Positions 57,449 to 64,000 of a DNA stretch of 64,000 bases are shown piece by piece; positions within the stretch are counted from its first letter, which is position 1; each line of letters starts with the position of its first letter. A program made the translations under genes and the position numbers. The notes below the pieces were generated by a model that worked only from the letters and a program-made list of their open reading frames with translations, was not told the origin of the DNA and did no database searches. The stretch covers positions 186,001 to 250,000 of the forward strand of contig NZ_PVMZ01000004.1 of assembly GCF_003001815.1 (NCBI RefSeq), written 5' to 3'. The stretch is from Actinoplanes italicus. GTDB taxonomy: Bacteria; Actinomycetota; Actinomycetes; Mycobacteriales; Micromonosporaceae.

Positions 57449-60040
57449 TTACCGCTGTTCGGCGGCGTTGTCGTCGAGGGCGGCGAGGTGGGTGCGGACC
57501 TGATCGGCTTCGGGCATGCCGAGGTCGGTGTAGAGGGCCAGGGCGTGCCGGTAGTGCTCGCGGGCGAGGGCCGGGTCGCCGAGGGTGTGGTGGACGTGGC
57601 CGAGGCCGGTGAGGGCGCGGGCCTGCTGCTCGCGGTTGCCGGTGTCGGCGGCGGCGATGTGGGCCGCGGTGTGGTGGGTGAGGGCGTCGGCGGTGTCACC
57701 GGTGGTGTGGGCGGCTTCGCCGAGGCCGTTGAGTGCCTGGGCTTCGCCATCTCGTTCGCCGGTGTCGCGGAAGATGGTCAGAGCCTGCTGGTGGTGCCGG
57801 GCGGCCTGGGCGGGCCGTCCGAGGCGGGTGTCGAGGGTGCCGAGACTGTCCAGCGCCCAGGCTTCGCCAGCATGGTTGCCGAGTCGCCGTGACAGGGTCC
57901 GGGCCTGCCGGAGGTGATCGCCGGCCGGCCCGTTGCGGCCCCACCGCAGTTCGACCTCGCCGAGGCTGTTCAGCGTGCGGGCTTCGCCGTCCCGGTTGCC
58001 GGCCTGCCGGTGCAGGGCCAGGGCCTGCTCGAAGTGCTCGACGGCGACCCGGTGGTGGCCCAGCCGGCCCTCGACGTCGCCGAGGTTGTTGTGCGCGCTG
58101 GCCTCACCGGTCCGGTCGCCGGTCTGCCGGTGCAGGATCAGTGCTTGCTCGAATCGGTCGGTGGCCGTGCGGTACTGACCCGTCTGCGCCGCGACCGCGC
58201 CGAGGTTGATCAGGGTGCGGGCCTCGCCGGCCGGGTCGCCGGCCTGCCGGAACAGCTCCCGGGCCTGCTGGTAGTGCTCGATGGCCGGCCCGTGCCGGCC
58301 CAGCGACGAGTGGGCGGCGCCGAGGTTGGTCAGGGCGTGGGCCTGTCCGGTCGCGTCGCCGCTGTCACGGGCGGCGTGGTGGGCGTGGCCGTGCACGGTC
58401 AAGGCATCGGTGTGGTGGCCGCCGTCGAGGTATCGGAACAGGGTGCGCGAGAGCCGGGTGGTGTGGCTGGGCCAGCCGTGACCGGCGGTGTGGACGGCGA
58501 CCGCGACCAGGGCGGGCCGTTCGGTGTCCAGCCACTCCCGGGCGGTGTCCGCATCGGTCAGGTCCGGGGCCGGGGTGCCGGCCGGTGGGATCACGGGCCG
58601 CCGGTGGGCCTCGGCGGGGTGCAGTGTGTTCATGGCGGTGGCCGCAGCGGCGAGGTAGAAGTCGAACAGGCGGGTCAGGGCGGTACGGCGTTCCGCTGGA
58701 CGGTCCTCGTCGGTGGCCCGGACAGTGGCGTAGACGCGTACCAGGTCATGGAAGGTGTACCGGCCGGGGGCGCTCTGCTGCAGCAGGTGGTCGCGGCACA
58801 GGTGGTGCAGATGATCGCGGGCGGCGGGCAGATCGATGTCGGCGAGGGCCGCGGCGGCGTAGGCGTCGAGGTCCTCGCCGGGGTGCAGCGCGGCCAGCCG
58901 GAACAGTCGCCGCCGCTGCGCGGGCAGATGCTGGTAGGACAGGTTGAGAGCGAGTTCGACGGCGGTGTCCAGACGCCGGTCCTGGTGGCGTTCGTCGAGC
59001 CGGTCGGCGTGGTCGGTCAGCGTCCAGCCGGGTGTGTTGCGGATGTGCCCGGCGATCAGGCTCAGGGCCAGGGGCAGGTAGCCGCAGCGCTGGACGATCC
59101 GGGCCGCGGCGTGCGGATCCTGGCCGACGGGCACGCCGGGCACGGCCTGAGCCAGCAACGCGAGGGCCTCGTCGGGGGCGAACACGTCCACGGACAGGTG
59201 GGTGGCGGGCTGCAGGCCGGCCAGGCTGCGCCGGCTGGTGACCAGGGTCAGACAGCCCGGTGTGGCCGGTAGCAGCGGGCGGACCTGCTCGACGGCGGCG
59301 GCGTTGTCGAGCACGACCAGGGCGCGGATACCGGTGAGGCACTTGCGGTAGGCGGCGGCCCGCGCGTCGAGGGTGTGGGGGATCTGCTGGCCGGGCATCC
59401 CGAGCAGGCGCAGGAACCCCTCCAGGACGGCGGCCGGGCCGGCCGGCGGTTGCGCCGGGTCGGGATCGAACCCCCGCAGGTTGACGAACAACACCTGATC
59501 GAACGGACGCTCCCGGTGCAGCAGGTGCCCGGCGTGCACGGCGAGTTGGGTCTTGCCGACCCCGGCCATCCCCGCGATCGCCGAGATCACCACCGCGTCC
59601 CCGCCCCGTAGAGCATGGTGGAGCCGCTCGATTTCGCCTGCGCGGCCGGTGAAACCGGCCAGGTCCTGCGGCAGGCTGTCCTGAACCCGGACCTGGGACA
59701 CCGCCTCGATCTCACCACTCACGACCCGCAACGCCTGGCGCCATGACGCCACGTACCCGGTGTCGGGATGCATCGCCTGGACCACCGCGAGCACCAGGTC
59801 GGTGTCCAGGCGTCGCCGGCCCGGCCGGAAGCAATACGCGACGGTGGACTTGGTCGCCAGCTCACCGGCCGGCCTGCCGGCCGCGGTCCAGGCCGCGTTG
59901 ACCCGGTCCTTGATCGTCTCGTAGGAGGGATCACCGGCCCAGACCTTCAACCGGCGCAACCAATCGGCCAGGTCGTCGAAGCTACTGGCCTGTGCCGGAT
60001 CGGGCAGCGTGCCGAACGCGTCTTCTGACAGCGTCACCAC
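57449..60040 (-). CDS. NB-ARC/TPR regulatory protein (STAND ATPase)
   Basis: An 863-residue signal-transduction ATPase. The N-terminal ~115 residues are helical (FDDLADWLRRLKVWAGDPSYETIKDRVN, the actinobacterial N-terminal domain often preceding NB-ARC). FTGRAGEIERLHHAL follows, then P-loop ISAIAGMAGVGKTQLAVHAGHLL (~residue 160), Walker B ALVVLDNA, LTLVTSRRSLAGL, and the helical CGYLPLALSLIAG motif. The C-terminal half has about seven TPR repeats of 40 residues (LTNLGAAHSSLGRHGPAIEHYQQA pattern). STAND proteins act as switches for regulation or defence; the effector is not recognisable here, so the role is open. Confidence 0.88.
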   Translation of the reverse strand: MVTLSEDAFGTLPDPAQASSFDDLADWLRRLKVWAGDPSYETIKDRVNAAWTAAGRPAGELATKSTVAYCFRPGRRRLDTDLVLAVVQAMHPDTGYVASWRQALRVVSGEIEAVSQVRVQDSLPQDLAGFTGRAGEIERLHHALRGGDAVVISAIAGMAGVGKTQLAVHAGHLLHRERPFDQVLFVNLRGFDPDPAQPPAGPAAVLEGFLRLLGMPGQQIPHTLDARAAAYRKCLTGIRALVVLDNAAAVEQVRPLLPATPGCLTLVTSRRSLAGLQPATHLSVDVFAPDEALALLAQAVPGVPVGQDPHAAARIVQRCGYLPLALSLIAGHIRNTPGWTLTDHADRLDERHQDRRLDTAVELALNLSYQHLPAQRRRLFRLAALHPGEDLDAYAAAALADIDLPAARDHLHHLCRDHLLQQSAPGRYTFHDLVRVYATVRATDEDRPAERRTALTRLFDFYLAAAATAMNTLHPAEAHRRPVIPPAGTPAPDLTDADTAREWLDTERPALVAVAVHTAGHGWPSHTTRLSRTLFRYLDGGHHTDALTVHGHAHHAARDSGDATGQAHALTNLGAAHSSLGRHGPAIEHYQQARELFRQAGDPAGEARTLINLGAVAAQTGQYRTATDRFEQALILHRQTGDRTGEASAHNNLGDVEGRLGHHRVAVEHFEQALALHRQAGNRDGEARTLNSLGEVELRWGRNGPAGDHLRQARTLSRRLGNHAGEAWALDSLGTLDTRLGRPAQAARHHQQALTIFRDTGERDGEAQALNGLGEAAHTTGDTADALTHHTAAHIAAADTGNREQQARALTGLGHVHHTLGDPALAREHYRHALALYTDLGMPEADQVRTHLAALDDNAAEQR

Positions 60041-60281
60041 TCACCGTCCATAAGCGAGGTTCGGTATGGCGGGATTCGATGCTACCGAGCCACGCGCAAC
60101 CGGCGATATCAAGCACGCGACGGTCCGGCACCTGCCCGGCGCTTGGGGACCAACATTCGGGCGGCCTAGCCCAAGGCCCAAGGGTCTGACGAGTTTGCCT
60201 TCTCACCACTCACCACCAACTAACGGATTACTGGTAATGGTAAACCGATAATAGGCCGACTTTGCCTCCGCGCGTCGCATC

Positions 60282-60321
60282 AGGTACTCATAGAATAGTT
60301 ACTGTTATCCTATGAGTACCT
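60282..60321. repeat. 40-bp palindrome upstream of the second tyrosine recombinase
   Basis: AGGTACTCATAG (60282-60293) and CTATGAGTACCT (60310-60321) are perfect 12-bp arms. The dyad extends inward (AATAG and TTATC, 3 of 5) to a 6-bp centre TTACTG, giving 17-6-17. Like the dif-like site at 22770 it has ATAR, 6 bp, TTAT at its heart, and it ends 22 bp before a tyrosine-recombinase ATG. The surrounding ~130 bp are unusually AT-rich. Candidate recombination core or operator. Confidence 0.65.
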
Positions 60322-60343
60322 TCCTGCGAGCGATCGGACGACG

Positions 60344-61474
60344 ATGACAGTCCCCTCCGGACTTCCGGCCCCACGAGACGCGGTCGCCGTCGCCGAGCCG
60401 GCCCCGCTCGCCGCCCGTATCACCCGGATCGCCGCGCTCGTCGCCGCACTCCCGGCATTGCCCGCAGACGACGGCAGCCGGTACAGCCCTCGCCGTCTGA
60501 CGGTCGCCTGGCTGTTGGAGGCTGAGTCCGTCCACACCGAAATCGCCCACGGTCGGGACCTCGGCGCCTTTTTGGACTGGTGTGACCGCGAACGCCTCGA
60601 TCCGCTCACAGCCCGCCCCACCGATCTGGCTCAGTTCAAGGTCTGGCGCAGCGCCGGCAGTGCGGGCCGACCGGCCGCGCCCAGTACTGTCGCTCGCGCT
60701 CTGGCGTCGATCTCGAGCTGGTACACCCATTTGGTGGCCAACACCGACGGTGCCATCGCTCGCAATCCAGTCGCCGCCGTCAAAAGGCCCGCAGTCAACC
60801 GGCATACCTCAACCACCGCCGGCCTCACTCTCGACGAGGTCGATGCGCTGCTGGCCGCCGCCGACGCTCAGGCCGATGCCCGCATCGTGGCCGCCAGCCG
60901 CACACCCACCGGCCAAGCCCGCTACCTGGCCGCCCTACGAGACCGGGCACTGCTGCGCCTGCTCGCTGATCTGGGCTTACGCATCAGTGAGGCACTCGAC
61001 CGCGAACTTGACGACCTCAGCCACAACGCCGGACACCGCACGCTGCGGTTCGTCGGCAAGGGCGGTCTGAGTCGTGAGCGCCCGCTTACCCCACATACGC
61101 TGCAGGCCCTCGACGAATACCTCGCCGCCCGCGCCGCCGCGACGGGAACCAGCGCCGATCAGCTCACCGGCCCTCTCTTCGCCACTACCGGCGCCAGTGC
61201 CGACGGCCGCCTCGCGGAGCCCAACATCTTCATCACCCTTCGCCGCTTGGCGAAGTCGGCCGGTATCGCCTCCGCAGACCGGCTTTCCCCGCACTCGCTG
61301 CGGCACGCCTTCGCCACCGGCGCTCGCGAGGCGGGCATCCCTCTCGAAGACGTCCAGGACGCCATGGGGCACGCCGACCCGCGCACCACTCGCCGCTACG
61401 ACCGCGATCGGTTCAACCTAGACCGTGACCCGGCGTTCCTTCTCGGGGCCCGTCGCGCCAGCCGCAGGCCTTGA
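60344..61474 (+). CDS. Tyrosine recombinase (XerC-like integrase)
   Basis: A 376-residue recombinase. The core-binding N domain (HTEIAHGRDLGAFLDWCDRERL, AQFKVWRSAG, LASISSWYTHLV) is followed by the catalytic domain with Arg in DLGLRISEALD, HSLRHAFATGAREAGI (HxxR), and GHADPRTTRRYDRDRF, in which Tyr is the nucleophile. All catalytic residues are present. It is longer than the 22789 enzyme and not closely similar to it. The ATG at 60344 is preceded by a 40-bp palindrome. Codon use is less biased (more A/T third positions in the middle) than its neighbours, a sign of transfer. Confidence 0.92.
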   Translation: MTVPSGLPAPRDAVAVAEPAPLAARITRIAALVAALPALPADDGSRYSPRRLTVAWLLEAESVHTEIAHGRDLGAFLDWCDRERLDPLTARPTDLAQFKVWRSAGSAGRPAAPSTVARALASISSWYTHLVANTDGAIARNPVAAVKRPAVNRHTSTTAGLTLDEVDALLAAADAQADARIVAASRTPTGQARYLAALRDRALLRLLADLGLRISEALDRELDDLSHNAGHRTLRFVGKGGLSRERPLTPHTLQALDEYLAARAAATGTSADQLTGPLFATTGASADGRLAEPNIFITLRRLAKSAGIASADRLSPHSLRHAFATGAREAGIPLEDVQDAMGHADPRTTRRYDRDRFNLDRDPAFLLGARRASRRP

Positions 61475-61600
61475 CCCTGCACCCAGGACCTGGATGCCGG
61501 TGGCCTGCGGGGAGCGGGCAACTGCCGGCCCGCTGGGCCAACACCGGCGTCGACTCGTCGTGAGCGCCGGTGATTCTGTCAGAACGATTCTCCTGGGATT

Positions 61601-64000
61601 TCACGCCGAGGCGGGATGTCCGACCACCATGATGGCGACCTCGGGCGGCACCGGTGGGGAGAACAGATACCCCTGCCCGTAGTCACAACCGAGGCCGGAG
61701 AGCATCTGGCGCTGATCCTCGGTCTCGATGCCTTCGGCGATCAGATCCAGGTCGAGGTCCTGTCCCATCCGCAGGATGGTCTGCACCAGCTGTTCGCTGC
61801 TGGGGTCGTGACCGAGCCCCGCGACGAACGAGTTGTCGATCTTCAGAGCATCGATGGGCAGCTTGAGCAGCGCCTCCAGCGAGGAGAAGCCGGTGCCGAA
61901 GTCGTCGATGTGCAGCTCGCAGCCGAGTGCGTGCAATCGGTCGAGGACCGCACGCGCCTCGGCGGCATCGCGCAGCAGAACACTCTCGGTGATCTCGACC
62001 GCGAGGCTTCCGGTGGTGAGCCGATGCGCCGCCAGGCACGCGGCGATGTTGTCGATGAGTTCGGGATCCCAGAACTCGGAGACCGAGAGATTGACGGCGA
62101 GACGGGACGGCTGCGGACCATGTCCCCCGAGCTGCCAGGCGGCGAGCTGCCGGCAGGACTCCTCCATCACCCACAGCCCGATGGGCCGCATGAGGTCGGT
62201 CTCCTCGGCAACCGCGAGAAACTGCTCCGGAGCCAGCAGACCCCGGCCCGGATGCCGCCACCGCAACAAGGCCTCGAACGATCGGGTACGGCCGGTGCGC
62301 AGGTCGATGATGGGCTGGTAATGGAGCTCGAACTCCTGTTTCTCCAGCGCCGCCCGCAGATCGGTCTCGACACGCATCCGGTCCACGACCCGCGTGTGCA
62401 TCGCCTCGTGGAAGATCGCGCTCGAGCCCTTACGGCGCGTCTTCGCGTAGTACATGGCGATGTCCGCGTCCCGCAGGACGTCCTCCGGATTGGTGTACCG
62501 GTCGGTGCCCACGGTGATACCGATACTGGCGCCGACCACCACGGTCTCGTCGTGCCCCTCCAGGAGGTACGGCTGGGACAGCACCGTCTGCAGCCGGTCG
62601 GCGATCTCGCTCAGCGCACGCGGGTCGCCGACCTCCTCGACGAGGATCAGGAACTCGTCACCGCCGAAGCGGGCCGCGGTGTCGCCCGCCGGCAACTGGC
62701 TGGAGATCCGGGCGGCCACCTGCGTCAGCAGGGCGTCACCCGCGTCGTGGCCGAGACTGTCGTTGACCAGTTTGAAGCCGTCGAGGTCCAGGAAGAGCAC
62801 CCCGAACCGGGCGCCGCCGCGGTGGCGGATCCGCTGAAGGGTCTCGCCGAGCCGTTGCACGAACAGGGAACGGTTGGGCAGCCCGGTGAGATGGTCGTAC
62901 AGCGCGGCGATCCGGAACCGCTCCTCCTGCACGCGCAGCGTGGCGAGCACCGCCTGGTGCTGAAGCGCGAAGGTGAGCAGCGCCGCCCACTGGTTGAGGG
63001 GTTCGCGTCCGCTGCTGACCCGGTCTTCGATGCCGTCGACAACGGCGAGCAGCCCCCAATCGCTGTCGTCGACCTTGACCGGTGCCACGGTCAGCGCCCG
63101 TTGTGGATGGGCCCACGCGAGTTCGAGCAGCTCACGCGGCGGGAATGCGGTGACCGGCAGGGTCGTGCCGACGAGGGCGGAGACCGGTCGCCGGTGGCCG
63201 GCCGTCGCGTCGTCGTCCCGGCAGAACGCGCCGACCATCTCGAGTGATCGGCTGGGCCCTGACGGCTCGTCCCGGTCGCGCCACAGGGCGAGGCAGCCGG
63301 CCCAGACCGGCGTACGGCACAGCCAGGCCAACCCACGGGGATCCTCCTCGTAGCTGCGCAGCAAACCGAGGCTGACTTCGTACTGCATGCTGGCCGACTT
63401 CTGCAGATAGTCGGAGTCGGCGTACTGGGCGCGGCCCTGTGCCTCCATGAGCGACAGGATGAGTTCACCCACGTTGGTCACGGCGTGCCGCCTGGCGGGA
63501 GTGTCGACGCTGAGGTCGCCCACCGCCGACAGGGCCGCTTTGCGCAGGTGGTGTGCGATGCCGAGCAGTTCTTCCGGACGTCCGCCGTCGAGGTCCCTGG
63601 CCAGCCTGTGCCGGGCGTCCGGGCTCATCGGGCCGGTCAGCAGCTCCGCGAGGTCGGGCGGGAGCTGTATCCGGGGTGCGCCGCCGACACAGCCGCACGA
63701 CTCCCGCACGGTCAGTTTCGTGTCGACGTAGTGGCGTTCGCCGCCGACCGGGCCCTCCCGCAGCTGCTGCAACAGCAGTCGCGCGGCGGTCATGCCGAGC
63801 TCGGTGACGGGCTGTTTGACGCTGGAGAGGCGGGGGTGGCAGTAGGACGCGCCCTGGATGTCGTCGAAACCGACGATCGCCTGATCTGCCGGGATCGCGC
63901 AGCCCGACTCGGTGAGCACACGCATCACGCCGAGCGCGTTCGCGTCGGTACCGCAGATCACCGCGGTCGACGGCATGCCACGCGCGATCATCAGGCGTGC
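61601..64000 (-). CDS. LacI-type sensor, GGDEF and EAL c-di-GMP protein (5' end beyond window)
   Basis: About 800 C-terminal residues are present. The first ~100 are the end of a periplasmic-binding/LacI-type sensor (TAVICGTDANALGVMRVL, IVGFDDIQGASYCHPRLSSVKQP). A middle sensor region is followed by GGDEF (ARFGGDEFLILVEE) and EAL (FEALLRW). The EAL catalytic set looks complete: EAL Glu, NLSVSEF Asn, VEITESVLL Glu, HIDDFGTGF Asp pair, LKIDNSFV Lys, IAEGIET Glu. GGDEF is intact; the I-site Arg is replaced (PAGD). So both c-di-GMP synthesis and breakdown are possible under control of a small ligand. Confidence 0.9.
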   Translation of the reverse strand, partial: ARLMIARGMPSTAVICGTDANALGVMRVLTESGCAIPADQAIVGFDDIQGASYCHPRLSSVKQPVTELGMTAARLLLQQLREGPVGGERHYVDTKLTVRESCGCVGGAPRIQLPPDLAELLTGPMSPDARHRLARDLDGGRPEELLGIAHHLRKAALSAVGDLSVDTPARRHAVTNVGELILSLMEAQGRAQYADSDYLQKSASMQYEVSLGLLRSYEEDPRGLAWLCRTPVWAGCLALWRDRDEPSGPSRSLEMVGAFCRDDDATAGHRRPVSALVGTTLPVTAFPPRELLELAWAHPQRALTVAPVKVDDSDWGLLAVVDGIEDRVSSGREPLNQWAALLTFALQHQAVLATLRVQEERFRIAALYDHLTGLPNRSLFVQRLGETLQRIRHRGGARFGVLFLDLDGFKLVNDSLGHDAGDALLTQVAARISSQLPAGDTAARFGGDEFLILVEEVGDPRALSEIADRLQTVLSQPYLLEGHDETVVVGASIGITVGTDRYTNPEDVLRDADIAMYYAKTRRKGSSAIFHEAMHTRVVDRMRVETDLRAALEKQEFELHYQPIIDLRTGRTRSFEALLRWRHPGRGLLAPEQFLAVAEETDLMRPIGLWVMEESCRQLAAWQLGGHGPQPSRLAVNLSVSEFWDPELIDNIAACLAAHRLTTGSLAVEITESVLLRDAAEARAVLDRLHALGCELHIDDFGTGFSSLEALLKLPIDALKIDNSFVAGLGHDPSSEQLVQTILRMGQDLDLDLIAEGIETEDQRQMLSGLGCDYGQGYLFSPPVPPEVAIMVVGHPASA

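Noticed and set aside
1..64000. CRISPR arrays, tRNA/rRNA genes, complete insertion sequences
   Set aside because: No regularly spaced repeats, tRNA-like cloverleaf, rRNA signature or intact transposase was seen on either strand.

Overview
This is high-GC (roughly 70% or more) actinobacterial chromosomal DNA, most like Micromonosporaceae and in particular an Actinoplanes-type organism. The reasons are the extreme third-position GC, the many GTG starts, the 4-nt ATGA/GTGA start-stop overlaps, an F420-type LLM oxidoreductase, large LuxR/NB-ARC regulators, and a FliA/WhiG-type sigma factor together with a chemoreceptor that carries a sigma-28 promoter. Genus is an inference. No rRNA, tRNA, CRISPR array or intact insertion sequence was found.

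Layout. 1-5.8 kb: two adjacent dynamin-like GTPases on the minus strand (the first cut by the window edge), divergent from a LuxR-type ATPase regulator and a small partner. 6-20 kb: single housekeeping and accessory genes: three DUF998 membrane proteins, a CPT-like kinase, an MFS exporter, a lysophospholipid acyltransferase, a MarR-GNAT fusion, a CadD-like transporter, a DinB-type protein, a guanidinium exporter behind a guanidine-III riboswitch, a VOC/phosphoesterase/HD operon, GrpB and secreted proteins. 20-24 kb: hypothetical genes, a gene-poor stretch of about 1 kb, and a tyrosine recombinase whose start codon lies inside a dif-like palindrome, followed by a 51-residue Asp-rich lipoprotein. 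24-34 kb: stress and regulation modules, each with a visible operator: arsR-SRPBCC with a 26-bp perfect inverted repeat, ohrR-ohr, fliA-type sigma with a Shine-Dalgarno-sequestering hairpin, a Clp-N protein with twin operators, and a YtrA-like gntR-ABC-permease operon. 34-41 kb: chemoreceptor, LuxR ATPase, GNAT, a resolvase relic, a second DinB-type protein, a pair of small secreted proteins, and the LLM oxidoreductase. 41.8-48.7 kb: a tightly coupled five-gene operon (membrane protein, DUF4129-like, DUF4350-like, MoxR ATPase, DUF58), flanked by SpoIIM-like and RDD proteins. 48.7-57.4 kb: tandem paralogues of unknown function, a zinc-ribbon protein, a PIN toxin-antitoxin-like pair, an alpha/beta hydrolase with an upstream small ORF, DUF808, and hypothetical proteins. 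57.4-64 kb: an NB-ARC/TPR regulator, a second tyrosine recombinase preceded by a 40-bp palindrome, and a LacI-type-sensor/GGDEF/EAL protein cut by the right edge.

How the parts connect. Several modules read as sensor plus effector: guanidine riboswitch and exporter, OhrR and Ohr, ArsR and SRPBCC, GntR and ABC transporter. The sigma factor at 30 kb and the sigma-28 promoter at 34.4 kb suggest that the chemoreceptor belongs to a motility (zoospore) regulon. Most distinctive is that both tyrosine recombinases have, at or just before their 5' ends, a palindrome with a 6-bp centre flanked by ATAR and TTAT, the geometry of Xer recombination core sites.
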